From Flaccisagitta enflata (Eukaryota > Chaetognatha > Sagittoidea > Aphragmophora), in assembly GCA_965153355.1 (NCBI GenBank), contig OZ231127.1:98456001-98520000 (forward strand): DNA of 64,000 nucleotides, given 5' to 3'. The position numbers and the translations under genes are program-made. Of this stretch, positions 10,644-21,857 are shown piece after piece. Within the stretch, counting starts at the first letter, position 1, and each line of letters begins with the position of its first letter. The notes below the pieces were generated by a model that saw only the letters and a program-made list of their open reading frames with translations, had not been told where the DNA came from and made no database searches.

Positions 10644-10799
10644 TCCCCTTTAATGACAGACTAAATGGAACACAAAACATTTACGAGCATAATCCGTCAA
10701 TGATAACACACATGTTGATGACTAATCTTTTTACAATAGAAATAAGTAAGGAAAAAAAGAAAAATATAAAGAAAAAATGGACAAAGCCATGTTTAGGTG

Positions 10800-10915
10800 A
10801 ATAAATGTGCCACGCAAATAACGAAGAATGAATGAATGAATTAATAAATAAATGGATGAATAAATGAAAAAATGATCAATCGAGTTTATGAATGAATGAA
10901 TGACTAAATGATTGA
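10800..10915. repeat. Degenerate (AATG)n tract
   Basis: AATGAATGAATGAATT and variants recur between ~10822 and 10912. No gene. Confidence 0.7.
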
Positions 10916-10978
10916 TCAAAGGAATGAAAGCTTGAAGGATGTCTGGTGCAAAAGCATTTTTGTAAAAGCATAACTGAA

Positions 10979-11238
10979 CTTTTTAGATGCATCCTTGGAT
11001 TTCTTTAAGAGGGTCTATCCATCTGTCCGTCCGTTATCATTTTTTTTTAAGATACTTCTATGTTCTAACAAGTCGCGTGCGGGTGGGCAAAGGCCATATT
11101 TGAGGTCACTAGAGCATTTTGTCAGGAACAGTGTGGCCAATGACCGCAAAAACATAAAATGAGCAAAAGTGACCAACCAACCAACCAACTCACTGACCAA
11201 CCAATGGATAGACAAAGTGGGATGTGGCACGTTACTAA
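10979..11238. mobile_element. Two Helentron-like fragments, head fragment plus inverted copy
   Basis: 10979-11035 is a plus-strand GATGCG-subtype 5' fragment (TTTTTAGATGCATCCTTGG, then GTCCGTCCGTTATC). 11067-11238 is a minus-strand copy of the GTCGCG subtype. Read on the minus strand it starts at the GTAACGTGCCACATCCCACTT side, has GGTTGGTTGGTC tetramers and CACTGTTCCTGAC, and ends CCCGCACGCGACTTGTT without the usual GCCGTGTATCCGG block. Confidence 0.6.
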
Positions 11239-11279
11239 GAATTATGATCAAGTTGGGGGCAAAATATGAGTAAGACGTT

Positions 11280-11570
11280 TAGCCCCTTTAACTTGACAAA
11301 TTTACTACCCCTTTAACTTGAGACATTAACCCCTTGACACATTAACCCCTTTGACTTGACAAGTTAACTACCTCTTTAACTTGACACATTAACCCCTTAA
11401 CACATTAATCCCTCTAACTTGACACATTAACCCCTTGACACATTACCCCTTTAACTTGACACATTAACCCCTTTAACATGAAGGATTAAACCCTTGACAC
11501 AAGTCGTTAATGCATTAACGACTTGTTTAACTTGACACATTAACCCCTTTAACTTGACACATAAACAAAC
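11280..11570. repeat. Tandem repeat of CCCCTTTAACTTGACACATTAA
   Basis: A ~21-22-bp unit alternates with a shorter CCCCTTGACACATTAA form over ~290 bases. No coding function. Confidence 0.85.
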
Positions 11571-11582
11571 GCAACTCACTCT

Positions 11583-11584
11583 TA

Positions 11585-11658
<74 letters not shown>
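11583..11658. repeat. (CTTT)n microsatellite
   Basis: Eighteen or so uninterrupted CTTT units. Confidence 0.95.
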
Positions 11659-11805
11659 ATCAATTCTACACAGAACCGGCTTTGGGCAATTTAGGTAATA
11701 CTTGTCACTTTAAAAGGTCCGGTATCAAGATCTACGACCTAAGTTATCGGTAGGACTAAAATTTATACTTTCCTAAGGCGATATTTCCCACAGCGCCACA
11801 ACTAA

Positions 11806-12065
11806 GGGCGTGTTTCTAGCGAGTGCCAAAAACGCGTTTGTTCCCGTGAAACGTGATAACAGCGTGAACACATATTCAAGAATTTCAACAGTCCCACGAG
11901 GGAGTGAGCGAAGTGAGTGAGCGAGCCCGTGAACGGAGCGAGCGAGCGTAGCGAGCGTAGCACTGCGGAGCAAGTGAGCGGAGTGAGCGGTGCGAGCGAA
12001 TGAACATAGCGAGCGACCAAGTGGCAGGTTCAAAACGTGATCGTCTTTGACTAGAAACGCCCCCT
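11806..12065. mobile_element. GGGCGTGTTTCTAG TIR-family MITE
   Basis: The ends are GGGCGTGTTTCTAG (11806) and CTAGAAACGCCCC (to 12065), inverted. The inside has the shared order AACGCGTTTGTTCCCGTGAAACG, TTCAAGAATTTCAACAG, TCCCACGAGGGAGTGAGCGA, a GAGCGAG/GTAGCGAG-rich centre, and CAAAACGTGATCGTC. Copies of the same family lie at 24651-24957, 30471-30728 and 48916-49171. No transposase frame. Confidence 0.8.
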
Positions 12066-12202
12066 TTGTATTCAAACCTTTCCCGTTACACAAGGAACAA
12101 GTTCGAATTTGTGGAGGTCGTTGTCTTTGCGCGCCGGCAGTTTGATATAAAGTTTAGCTTCACTAGAGTTTATTTGAGTGCATTTGAGCAAAACTGCAAT
12201 TC

Positions 12203-12396
12203 TTTTTAGTCGCGCGCTACGCGACTCTACACCCGGTCCGTCGGTCGGTCAGTCAGTCGGTGGACCCCTTTTTACTTTTTTGGCGTATTTGAGCTTTTTG
12301 AGCATACCGCTCCTGCCCAGATGCCCTGGTGACCTTCTCCAGCACTGCTCCTGCCCACCCGCACACGACTAGGGTAGCCGTGTATCCGGCCTTGTT
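12203..12396 (+). mobile_element. Helentron-like element
   Basis: Starts TTTTTAGTCGCGCGCTACGCG ACTCTACACCC, then GGTCGGTCAGTCAGTCGG tetramers and TTTTTACTTTTTTGG. The CACTGCTCCTGCCCA and CCCGCACACGACTAGGG blocks follow, ending GCCGTGTATCCGGCCTTGTT at 12396. Complete short copy (~194 bp). Confidence 0.85.
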
Positions 12397-12414
12397 TTTT
12401 TCAAGTACATCATC

Positions 12415-12596
12415 TTTAGTCCCTTGCTACGCAACTCTACACCCCGCTCTGTCTGTCCTTCAGTCGGTCGGTTGATTGGGCGGTTTACTTTGTCAGCATT
12501 TCTGAGCGTTTTGAGCTCACTGCTCCTGCCCAAATGCCCCAGTGACCTTCTCCATCACTGCACGCGACTAAGGTAGCCATGTATCCGGCCTTGCTT
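12415..12596 (+). mobile_element. Helentron-like element, tandem neighbour
   Basis: Second copy in the same orientation 19 bases downstream of the previous one: TTTAGTCCCTTGCTACGCAAC, GGTCGGTTGATTGG, CACTGCTCCTGCCCAAATG, end GCCATGTATCCGGCCTTG. The hairpin pairing is partly lost. Confidence 0.8.
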
Positions 12597-12601
12597 TTTT
12601 T

Positions 12602-13300
12602 GGGCAGCAGCCCCGAAGGGGCCGATGAGCTATGCATTCACACAGGAGAAATTTCTCCTTCTCCTTCTCCGTCCGTCCACCCCCTTCGAAGCTCATAATC
12701 TAGTCTGGAGGCCAAAATTCTAGCTACAAGGCCCAAATTATAGCCTCCAGGCCCAAACCCTAGCCTCAAGGCCCAAATCCAAGCCTCAAGGCTCAAATCC
12801 CAACCTTAATGGTCAAATCCCAACCGTGAGGCTCACATCTCAACCTTAAGGATCAAATCCCAGCCTAGAAGCTCAAATCCCAGCCTAGAGGCTCAAATCC
12901 CTAACTAGAGGCTCAAATCCCAAACTTGAGGATCAAATCCCAGCCTCAAGGCTCAAATCCCAGCCTCGAAGCTCAAATCCCAGCCTCAAGGCTCAAATCC
13001 TAGCTTAGAGGCTCATATTGTAGCTTTGGACTCAAATTTAGCCCTCAAGGCTCAAGTCCCAGCCTCAAGGCTCAAATCCCAGCCACAAGGCTCACGCCCC
13101 AACCTTGAGGCTCAAATCCCAACCACGAGGCTCAAATCCTTACCTTGAGGCTCAAATCCAATTATTGATGCTCACTTTCAAACTTACTGTGCATAGGTCA
13201 TTGGCCCCTTTGGGGCCGCTGCCCCTCTCACCATCACACATCAACATATACTCCCATAGGGGCATCGGGTACCGCTGACCATCTAACGCTTTTACGACAT
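12602..13300. mobile_element. GGGCAGCGGCCCC foldback element with CAAGGCTCAAATCCCAGCCT interior
   Basis: The left TIR GGGCAGCAGCCCCGAAGGGG (12602) and the right TIR ending TTTGGGGCCGCTGCCC (13224) are inverted. Inner flanks GAGCTATGCATTCACAC and GTGCATAGGTCATTGG also pair. The interior (12690-13165) is ~24 copies of a ~20-bp unit such as CCTCAAGGCTCAAATCCCAG. The family leader (GCATCGGGTACCGCTGACCAT, 13261-13281) lies outside the right TIR in reverse orientation, so the element as a unit probably reads on the minus strand. Confidence 0.8.
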
Positions 13301-13382
13301 TTTTTTCTTTGAAGCTATCAAAACAGATAGAGATAGCTACCAGTAAAATAACCACAACGTTCTTGATTTTGGAGAGGATTTC

Positions 13383-13580
13383 GAAATTGTGGTTTTAAAA
13401 GGGCCACTTGGTCCCTCGCATCGCTCACGCTCCTTACTCACTCCGCAGCACTCTGCTCTGAAGCAAGTGTAGCTGAGTGAAGCAAGTGGATGGCGTGAGC
13501 CGTTCCACTGCAAGAACGTAGCGAGCGACAATGTGGTCCTTTTAAAAGCGCGATTTTCTGTGAATAGGAAAGCGCCCAAT
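13383..13580. mobile_element. GGGCGTGTTTCTAG-family relative, foldback form
   Basis: TTTTAAAAGGGCCACTTGG at 13394 and CAATGTGGTCCTTTTAAAA near 13548 are inverted. The centre has CTCGCATCGCTCACGCTCC-type and GTAGCGAGCGAC words shared with that MITE family, and ends GAAAGCGCCC. The usual outer TIR is absent or decayed. Confidence 0.5.
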
Positions 13581-14867
13581 GGACCCGTAGCCTACTTCTT
13601 TCAGGGCTACTATCTAGAGCATATGTTTGTCGGCAAGCATTATGGAACGTATATCTGCTTAAAATGAGAAATTTATAAGAAAATTGGTGAGATTCTGAAA
13701 CTGAATCAAATTTCTGAGCTAATGTTACCAACCATGTTCTTCTATCTCAATTCGTTTCGAAATGACAAGTAAAACAAGATTGCTACTCCAAATGCAAAAT
13801 GGCAGAAAAATTAGATTTCATTAGCTTCCAGTTACGGTACTTGGCAAAACCTCATTTTTCAGCCATTTTGGTTTTTTTTTGCTGCTCAAGTGATGGCAAA
13901 ATGGAGGGAGCCCAGTCGTCTTTTTTTTTGTCGCTATATGCTACTTACTCTGTCGGAAATACACCAGCAACTAGCACTCTCTTTGTAGAGGAGTTATGGG
14001 TCTGGTTTTTTTCCCAGGGCAGAAGAACAAACAAAAGGGCATGGAGAAGCCTATAGAGCTGATCTGGTGCAAAGTTGAGTGAGCTGGCTGGGGTTTGAAT
14101 GAGAGGTACAGGTTGTTGTGAAAAGTGGCGGAAAAGTGGCAAAGCCCAGTAAGGGGGCCAAAATTTTTTTTTGTCACTGTGAAAGTGCTTGAGTTGGCAT
14201 TTAGTAGTAAGGGGGCATAGATATGAGTGATTGGTGCCAAGCACATCAAATATTACTTTTTTTTACATAGGCATATTAGCCTAAATATGTTATATCAAAT
14301 CGCTGAAATTTGTTCAAATTAGAGGGTAGATCCATATTTTGAGGTCATTTTTCCAATAAATTGAGTTAGTGAGGGTTGAAAAACTTATCCTTAGTCAAAT
14401 CAAGGGTTCTTGATAATGTACAACCAATCATTGGTACATTTTAAAGCATATTGGTGTCACTAAGGGTATTTCAAAGATAGTCCAAGTCATGCTTATTAAG
14501 AAAATCTTGGTACGTCCTGGCATCCTGGAAGTCATGTCCTCACTCCCTTCAAACCTGGTCTCTTGTCTGATACTTTTATGGAGACAGCTACAGAGAAGGG
14601 AGCATACACCATGATGCATGGACTGAAAAAAATCTGCTCTCAAGTTGTGAGAGGAGATCGCATCATTCTACTTCAGAATACCTCTGCAAAAGTGTATCAG
14701 TTCAATTAATGAAATGTATTGATGTCCACAAGACTCAAAAAAAGTCTCACATTTGTCTCATTGATGTTTTGTGAATGGTTTGATGATTCTGATTCCAATC
14801 TTGCCGACAAACTTGTGTTCTAGATAGTACGTTTGGGTCAAAATTTGAAATTTGTCACTCACTGAGG
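13581..14867. other. Unassigned DNA
   Basis: No gene supported. Frames at 13799-14056 (+) and 13945-14249 (-) overlap on opposite strands and show no domain. Two similar patches (around 13895-13935 and 14140-14180) are in inverted orientation, suggesting an old foldback. Confidence 0.45.
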
Positions 14868-15050
14868 GCGCATTTTTAGGCACAGACGCGCATTTTGAAC
14901 GGGCCACTTGGTGGCTCGCTACGTTCTTTTGCTCGCACCGCTCACTCTGCTCACTCGCAGACAACAGACTGACGGACCGATAAACCAATGGACCAACGGA
15001 CCAACGGACCAACCAACATGGCAAGGTGTAGAGTTGCGTGTCCGCGACTG
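14868..15050 (-). mobile_element. Chimera: truncated MITE joined to Helentron-like 5' part
   Basis: 14868-14960 matches one half of the GGGCGTGTTTCTAG family (GAGGGCGCATTTTTAGGCAC, GAACGGGCCACTTGGTGGC, CACTCTGCTCACTCGC). It breaks at 14961 into a minus-strand Helentron-like copy (5' CAGTCGCGGACACGCAACTC at 15050, then GGTTGGTCCGTTGG). The 3' half of the latter is missing. Confidence 0.55.
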
Positions 15051-15299
15051 AAAATGAATCAGAATACATGGTTAACTGTATGTCTCTGATTCTGAAATAT
15101 TTACTCAAGGCCCAATTTGTACCAGCACCGCGTATATCTCCACCTCTGTCGATTGCACGTGATATTCAAAATTAGGTCAGATGAAACGTCGCTAACAAAA
15201 ATGTGTCAAATCAAACCCGCTGGAGAGAACCTCTTTAAATACCACAATCTCTTCCTAAAGGACAATGACAAATTGACCGCGTCATGAGGATAGAAGACG

Positions 15300-15360
15300 A
15301 CAGAATCAATAGTCGCAAAAGTGTTAAATGGTTAGCGGTACCCATGCCCTGTCTGTGTGG
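15300..15360 (+). repeat. Foldback-family leader block, isolated
   Basis: ATAGTCGCAAAAGTGTTAAATGG followed by TTAGCGGTACCCATGCCCTGT, the same leader block as at 15583-15625 and 5419-5450. No TIR follows immediately, so this is a remnant. Confidence 0.55.
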
Positions 15361-15582
15361 CAGGGTACGACAAAGTACCCAAGCACGCGAGCATTGCTCG
15401 TAGGCAGCAAGATATTTTTCTAGGCAGGAGAGGAAAGTATATGATGATTTCGTTATGGAAATATAAGAAAAATAGATTTTATAATCTTAACATCAAAATT
15501 TTGTTTTTCATAGTTTCCAAATAGTTGTATTTGAGAGAGATTTTAAAAAAAATTTTAATTCTGAACCTGGAATGTATAATAG
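15361..15582. other. Unassigned AT-rich DNA between two leader blocks
   Basis: No gene or known repeat. Bounded on both sides by the AGTCGCAAAAGCGTTA leader. Confidence 0.4.
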
Positions 15583-16215
15583 TAGCAAAAGCGTTAGATG
15601 GTCAGCGGTACCCGTGCCCTGCTTAAGTAGGTAAAGTAAAGTAAAATTTATTTCAGCAATGACAGTACAAGCGCACTACAAGTACCTATTAGGCATAGCT
15701 GGGGATAGCTCAAGAAAGTGGTACAGAGACTACTTATTTCCATTGAGGTCCCGTTAATACTCATAAAAAACTTGTGAGAATAAACTTGTGGTTGTAGTTG
15801 AGGGGGGAGTAGGGCAGCGGCCCCAAAGAGGTCGATGACCAATGCTTGCACACACATGGGTAATTTTCTCCTCCTCCTCCTCCTTCTCCTCCGCACCCCC
15901 TCCCCCCAGCCTCCAGGCCCATATTTCAGCCTGGAGGCCGATATCCCAGCCTGGAGGCCCAAATCCCAGTCTTAAGGCCCAAATTCCTAGAAAGTGGAAT
16001 CTGGGCCTTGGGGTTGAGATTTGGGCCTTGAGGGTGGGATTTGGGCCTCAAGATTGGGATTTGGGCCTCGAGGCTGGGATATGGGCCTCCTGGCTGAGAT
16101 ATGGGCCCGGAGGATGGGGGAGGGGGGGGGGTACGGAGAAGAAGGAGAATGAGGAGGAGAAAATTCCCCACATGTGTGAAAGCATAGGTCATCGACCCCT
16201 TTGGGGCCGCTGCCC
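15583..16215 (+). mobile_element. GGGCAGCGGCCCC foldback element with leader
   Basis: Leader ATAGTAGCAAAAGCGTTAG...GGTCAGCGGTACCCG (15583-15618). TIRs are at 15812 (GGGCAGCGGCCCCAAAGAGG) and 16215 (GACCCCTTTGGGGCCGCTGCCC). Inner pairs GATGACCAATGCTT/AAGCATAGGTCATC, then CTCCTCC and GAGGAGG tracts, then a ~20-bp GCCTGGAGGCCCATATCC/GGGATTTGGGCCTTGA interior that itself switches orientation near 16000, so the whole body is palindromic. Confidence 0.8.
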
Positions 16216-16309
16216 AAAAAATATTTAGAAATTATTCAATTCTATTGTAGGCAAGAAGCCACTGAAAAATCCCGCTTGTAGGCAGCCAAAAATTTTGCAA
16301 GACCCTGCT

Positions 16310-16515
16310 CTGCTGCTGATTTAGCGATTTTGTCGCTATTTCTAGCGAATTTGAAAGCCTCCTAACTACAGAATTTTGAGATCTAGCTACTAGCAAATTA
16401 TCTAGCGATTTTTTTTAGAAGGACCTAGCGAATCTTGCTAAATCTAGCTGATTCTGGCAAATTTTATGAAGTCATCTAGCTAATTCTGGCGAATTTTGAA
16501 AAAATCATCTAGCTA
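16310..16515. repeat. Degenerate CTAGCGAATTTTG repeats (left part)
   Basis: CTAGCTA/CTAGCGA words spaced ~25 bases recur here and resume at 17500-17540 and 18070-18115, on the far side of the inserted element at 16516-17494. Confidence 0.6.
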
Positions 16516-17494
16516 CAGAGTCTTCAATTGCGACTGACTTATTCTAAATTGATGGTGTGCCTCTCATAGTCAACATAATGATTTTCTTCTTTTTTTCCTC
16601 GTATTGTATATTGTCTGATGTTTTTTGTATCAAAGTTTCAAGGGTTTTTGTCAAACCATTTGCCTGTGACAAAAATTTCAAATAGTCAGGGTTTTCATGG
16701 TTGTAACAAAAAAAAATCATCTTTTTCATGACATATTTTTTTTCAAACAGCCTACATTTCTAAATGGTTTGAGCAACAGCAGTTCAATTGGTCCAAAATG
16801 AAAGATGATTTAATGATGTAATTGGTGACATGTCAGTCTGTCAGTGACTTGGTAAGACCGTCCACATATCCTTTTGTAGGATCATCTGACCACTGCTTAT
16901 CCAGCCATTCCGTGAACTCTTTGGCACTGACAAGTCATTGCTGCCCCAATGAGTAATGAACCCCTTGTGTCACTGCTCCTGCTCTCTTGCACTCATATGA
17001 GACTGGGAATGAGTCTGGGGTGACGTGTCTATGCCTTGTTAAAACTACTTGAGATGGAACAATATGGTAATATCTCGATTCCATGCCATGACCTTGAAAT
17101 CAATTTTTAACAAAATGTTTTCCAAACCAACAGTTTTCTCTGTAGTTTGTATGAAATAATTCTAGCAATCTATATATGATTTTTTGCCTCTTAGAAGTAG
17201 ATTGAATTAGCTTTGATTTGAGACCAATGAGTCATCTCTAGCACAAGCTAATTAAAATACAGCAATATGAAAAAAAAATGTCAAAAAAAATAATTTTTTT
17301 TCAGGTCAACCCATCGGTACCTGATCTACAAAAGAGTATTATAACAGACAAAATATTTAATAAAAACCCTTGAAATTTTGATAGAAAAAACGTAAAACAA
17401 TATGCTACAAAAGGAAAAAAAGAAAAAATCATAATATTGACTATGAGAGGCACACTATCAGTTTAGAATATGTCAGTTGCAATTGAAGACCCTG
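16516..17494. mobile_element. Tc1/mariner-like non-autonomous element with ~150-bp TIRs
   Basis: The left end CAGAGTCTTCAATTGCGACTG and the right end CAGTTGCAATTGAAGACCCTG are inverted. Pairing continues inward through GTGTGCCTCTCATAGTCAA and TTTCAAGGGTTTTT for ~150 bases. Both sides are flanked by TA (16514-16515 and 17495-17496). The host CTAGC repeat resumes after it. No transposase. The small frames inside have no domain. Confidence 0.8.
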
Positions 17495-18115
17495 TAATCC
17501 AGCTGTTTTAGCTAATTCTAGTAATTTTGGATAAGCATTATGCTATTCTGTTATTTTCATGATTTCTTTTTGAAACTAGATTACATCAAAATTTTACAGT
17601 CAGATCTGGCTTTAATTTTAACAATTTTTTGTCCTGTAGCCACTCGCTTCTACTCGCCTCTACAAGCTTTTATAAGATTGTTGCAGACCTTTTGTTCTAA
17701 GACTAAAGATGCACAAACAGAAGACTAAAGACTATTTGTTCTAAAGGTACATAAACTAATGCACGCAAGAGTGCATGGCTATCAGTTAGTTGATTTGTTT
17801 TTAAACAAGTCAGTTTTATTTTTCGTTTTCTGCCCCAGCTTTAATAGGCTCATATCATCAGTGTCCCTCCCCACTCTTATGCCCCCTACCCTTATGGATT
17901 TTGTTTTCTGTTTTTTATTTTGGCTGTTTTTTTTTCCTGTTTTGTTTTTGTAATGGACAGAAAAGAAAGCCTGAACCTTTCCTTTGCATACAAACTGTCT
18001 TATCTTTGTTTAATCAACAATTTTTACACTATTTTTATATTCATACATATGTTACTACATCTTGCTTATTTTCTAGCTACTTGATGAAATATTCTAGCTA
18101 ATTCTAGCGATTTTT
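17495..18115. other. Unassigned AT-rich DNA
   Basis: No gene supported. Continues the CTAGCGA-rich host sequence at both ends. T-rich frames at 17759-18101 are not called. Confidence 0.45.
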
Positions 18116-18149
18116 AGGGCCTGAGGGCCTTTGGCAAAATTTGAGTGTG

Positions 18150-18279
18150 ATGCCCGGGGGGGGGGGGGGGTTGAGGAGGACGCAGAAGAAGAAGAAGGAG
18201 AAGGAGAAGGAGAAGGAGAAGGAGAAATTTCCCCATGAGTGAAAGCATAGATCATCAGCCCCTTCGGGGCCACTGCCCT
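18150..18279. mobile_element. Right half of a GGGCAGCGGCCCC foldback element
   Basis: (GAAGGA)n purine tract, AATTTCCCCATGAGTGAAAGC, then ATAGATCATCAGCCCCTTCGG and GGCCACTGCCC. A G13 run at 18158-18170 marks the inner boundary, and the left TIR is absent. Confidence 0.65.
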
Positions 18280-18771
18280 AAAAGGCAGTGACACTATGGT
18301 GGATCAAGGAACTGTAGAGGTATGGAAAGCCAAAAGGAAGGAGAAGGAAAACGGTACAGTTGGTGAAAGAGGTGTCTAGATCTTTGTTCCTAGATTTAAA
18401 AGATTATTGCAGTGGCTTTAGTTTAGGTAGTCCTTTGCAAAGCTTAAAGAGGAGATTTTAATAGGGAAACAGAGTTTTTCCACTGGTTTTTGCTGAAAGT
18501 TCAATTTTATTGTAAAAAAAAAAAAAAAAAAAACAGAAAACCATACACCAAAATGTCAAACAGATTTACCTCTAACAAATGGTACCTTGTTTGCATCACT
18601 ACATTCTCCATAATGTGCATATTCGACAAAAAACCTTCTACAATTTTTATTCGAACACCCAATATGTAAATAAAGAATTATGTAAGTCTGTCTGTGTTAG
18701 TGTGTGAGAAAAGAAGGTTTGGACTTTGGGTTAGGCTGGGGGTTGTATGCCCCTGCCCACCCATCTGCTAT
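18280..18771. other. Unassigned DNA
   Basis: No gene. An A-run of about 19 bases at 18515-18533 has no clear retroposon body attached. Confidence 0.4.
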
Positions 18772-19921
18772 GATAACCTTGGCATCATAAAAAATGGCGG
18801 ATTTTTAAAACCTTTTTTAACCAATTTAATTTGATAGAAAGTAAGGAAAATCGGTGATGGTTGGAAAGATCTTTGAAAGATCTTTCATCTGAGTTGTGTC
18901 GCGACATTGTCGCTTAAATGGTTTTGATGCTACTTTAATTTGAAAAACACTAAAATTTTTTCGCCCTTACGGTGTATCATAACGAGGCCGGATACACAGC
19001 TACCGAAGTCGCGTGCGGGTGGGCAGTGGCTATATTTGAGGTTACCAGACCATTTTGGCAGGAGCAGTGAGGTCAAAGAAATAAAATCATAAAAGAAAGT
19101 AAAGTGTGACCAACGGACCAACGGACCAACCAACCGACCAACTGATGGACAAAGCGGGTTGTAGAGTCGCTTGCATGCGACTAAAAAACAGTTTGCTAAT
19201 AATTTCATTGCTACTAAAATGATAGAAGACTGTGTCCGATTGCCTTAAAATTTTAGATGATGTCTAACTTGTATGTCTTTTGATACTGGTTCAAATTTTG
19301 TGAGAATCGAAAATGGTATTCTATGATTTTTGCACGATCCTTTATCATGCCTTGTCAAAATTCCTGAAAAATGATGCAATTTTAAAAAAAAAACTTACAT
19401 TTATTTCTGAAAAGTTTGAGCCTATACTCAGATCATTGAAAGGGCTCAAATAGAGTCTTAGATTTTTTCATTTTTTCAACCATATCTTCATAAACAAACC
19501 GCTTAATGAATCCTAACCACTAATTCCTTCAAACCACAGTTTTGTATACCAACATCAAAATCTTTTGCATGTTGAAAATGATAGTAAAAGTTGTCCGATT
19601 TTAATGAAATTCAAGGAGCTGTTAGAGGAAAGTATGTTGTACTTCCATGTCAATTTTTGTCTCAATCGGATAAAGTTAAGTATGTTTTTTAAGAGATTGT
19701 TTACATATCATGATCGCTTACACACCATGTGGGCAAGAAAAGTGTTTTTAAAATTACTGTAGCTTCTAATCCATTTGAGCGACAATATCGCGGCACAACT
19801 CAAATGAAAGATCTTTTGAAGATCTTTCCAACCATCACCAATTTTTTGTAGTTTTTATCAAATTAAGTTGTATAAAATAGGTTTTGAAAATTCGCCATTT
19901 TTTATGACGCCAAGGTTATTG
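18772..19921. mobile_element. Long-TIR DNA element (~1.15 kb)
   Basis: The first and last ~190 bases are inverted copies at roughly 80 percent by eye. Left words TAACCTTGGCATCATAAAA, GGTGATGGTTGGAAAGATC and TGTCGCGACATTGTCGCTTA have right counterparts in reverse order near 19910, 19840 and 19790. No transposase frame. A Helentron-like copy is nested at 18981-19187. Target duplication not resolved. Confidence 0.75.
18981..19187 (-). mobile_element. Helentron-like element, nested
   Basis: Minus-strand 5' end TTTTTAGTCGCATGCAAGCGAC, then CTACAACCCGCTTTGTCC, GGTCGGTTGGTTGGTCC tetramers, CACTGCTCCTGCC and CCACCCGCACGCGACTTCGG, ending CTGTGTATCCGGCCTCGTT at 18981. Both termini present. Confidence 0.85.
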
Positions 19922-19961
19922 TGACCGCGCATCACTTGATTTCAAATGCGGGATGTGTCTA

Positions 19962-21857
19962 GTCCACTGACAAACATACCTTCACCATGAAAACAGACAA
20001 AAGAAAACTTCTTTCCCCCTGGCTATCATCTCATGCTCAAAGGGTAGGTTTTTTAGTCACAGATAATAGCATTTTTAACGGGAAACTCTGTTTCTTGCTA
20101 TATTTGTTTGCTCGCACCACTCACTTGCTCCGCTGCGCTCTGCTAGCTTCACTCGCTTGCTGCATTAACAGGCTTAATCACTAACTTTGCTCATGGTCCA
20201 TTCCAAATTTTTGCAGGACAGTCAGATATGGTGCGGTTTTATGCTATTTATCTGCTACCTAGACCCTGACTAAAGCCCCCGTCATCTTATATTCACAATT
20301 TCAAGCGCAACTGATAAGAACGTGACCAAATATCCCATGTTGGTATGCCCTACCATTCAAATTTAGACTGAAAATGATACTAAAACCGTGGATTTTTTCT
20401 GTAACAAACGTGTAACACTTACTATTTCTTGCTAAATTGTACACTAAAGGATGTTTTTATAGGCACACAAGACTATTTTTTAGCTGATCATGTCCTAAAA
20501 AAAAATCCTAAAAAAAAATCCTAAAAAAAAAAACTTCAAAAATGCGACGTGGCGAGGAAACACGATCTCTCTTTGACCTTCGCGGCTTTCCAAGAAAAAT
20601 CGTCAAAAAACTGCTTTAACAATAATGTAATCAGCTGAAAATACACCCAAAATTCCATCTATTTGTTCTCCACCCTACTGTAAATTTTCATCTCAATCAG
20701 TCAACGGGAAGGGTCAAAACTTTGTAAGAAACTACAGTTGAACCCCGCTCTAACGGACCCGCCACCAACGGAATTCCGCCTATAACAGACACAAATTCAT
20801 GATCCCTTTAAGTTTATTTCTTTCATTTCCTTTGTTGGCAATAACAGAAGTCCACCTATAACAGAAGAAAACTGATGGTCCCCTGAAATCCGTTAGAGCG
20901 GGGTTCAACTGTATCATCATTAATGGGCTTGATTTTATTTCATCATCAAAAATAATCGCTATCGTGGTCTCACTTTCTCATCGCCTCATATTTGTTTGGA
21001 ATCTAAAGTCCAAGTTGAATAAGTTCTCCAACCTCGGTCTTCATGTGTAACAACTACAGCTAAGAATTTCTGTTATAAAACCGTCTACTCCTTTGCGGCT
21101 AGAAAAACTACTTCACAGAACCAAAGACTGAATCATACTGAACAAAATTGTCATCTTTACGTGAACTTAAGATAGATTGTCACAGAGTTGGAAGTTACTG
21201 AGCACTGGGGCAGTTGGCACAAGCGCCACTCTTTGAGATAAAGAGCTATCTAGAACAGTCTCGGTTTCATCCTGCTCTGACAATCTAATAAAGCTCAAGA
21301 CATGGAGAAAATACAGCGTGATATTGAGCAACTGGAAAAAGAGTCAAAAGGAACAAATGAATGGAAAACCGCACAGGAAAATCTACTCATTTGAGTCAAT
21401 GAAACTGACGGGGTTGTGCCTAAATTGAGATGATACAAAAAACCGCTGTGAAATAGGCAAAAAATAGAACTATTTGTAATTATCTAATTATTCATTCGGC
21501 AATCATGTATCAACATATATTCCTTGTTAATTTTGTTTTTTGGGTCATTAGCTTCGCCCATGTCAACCATCATGAAATTCCAACGTCTCAATCATTCGAT
21601 TTGCAGGCGGCGTTTCGCTTTGGTAATTTACAAGGTTTCAACGTTTCGACGCTTTTTATCTGTCCCGTGTCCGTCCATACACTTATTTCTATATGCAGAA
21701 TTGATATCCGACCCTAAAAAGTTATGGAAACTGTTGATTGGGGAAACGAAGCATCAAGGCATTAACTAAATCTATTCTCGAGGCTGTTGGTATGTTCATT
21801 TACAATGTTTCATGAGGGAAAAAGAAAAAGAGGCATCGTAATTTACAAGGTCTCAAC
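19962..21857. repeat. Segmental tandem duplication, unit 1 (1,896 bp)
   Basis: Begins GTCCACTGACAAACATACC and ends ...AAGGTCTCAAC, and the same sequence restarts at 21858 with an offset of exactly 1,896 bases, confirmed at several internal anchors. The unit carries a decayed GGGCGTGTTTCTAG-family segment (20040-20225), a pogo-like MITE (20735-20911), and 70- and 81-codon frames (21505-21769) without a recognised domain. It differs from unit 2 by scattered substitutions only. Confidence 0.95.
20735..20911. mobile_element. Pogo/Tigger-like MITE, 177 bp
   Basis: Perfect terminal inverted repeats of 23 bases beginning CAGTTGAACCCCGCTCTAAC, flanked by TA on both sides (20733-20734 and 20912-20913). 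CAGTTGAACC-type ends with TA duplications are typical of the pogo branch of Tc1/mariner. Internally the AACGGA and ATAACAGA words repeat. Non-coding. Confidence 0.85.

Noticed and set aside
21505-21769. Paired frames conserved in both duplication units (also 23401-23665)
   Set aside because: Conservation is explained by the recent 1,896-bp duplication. The two frames overlap and have no domain.
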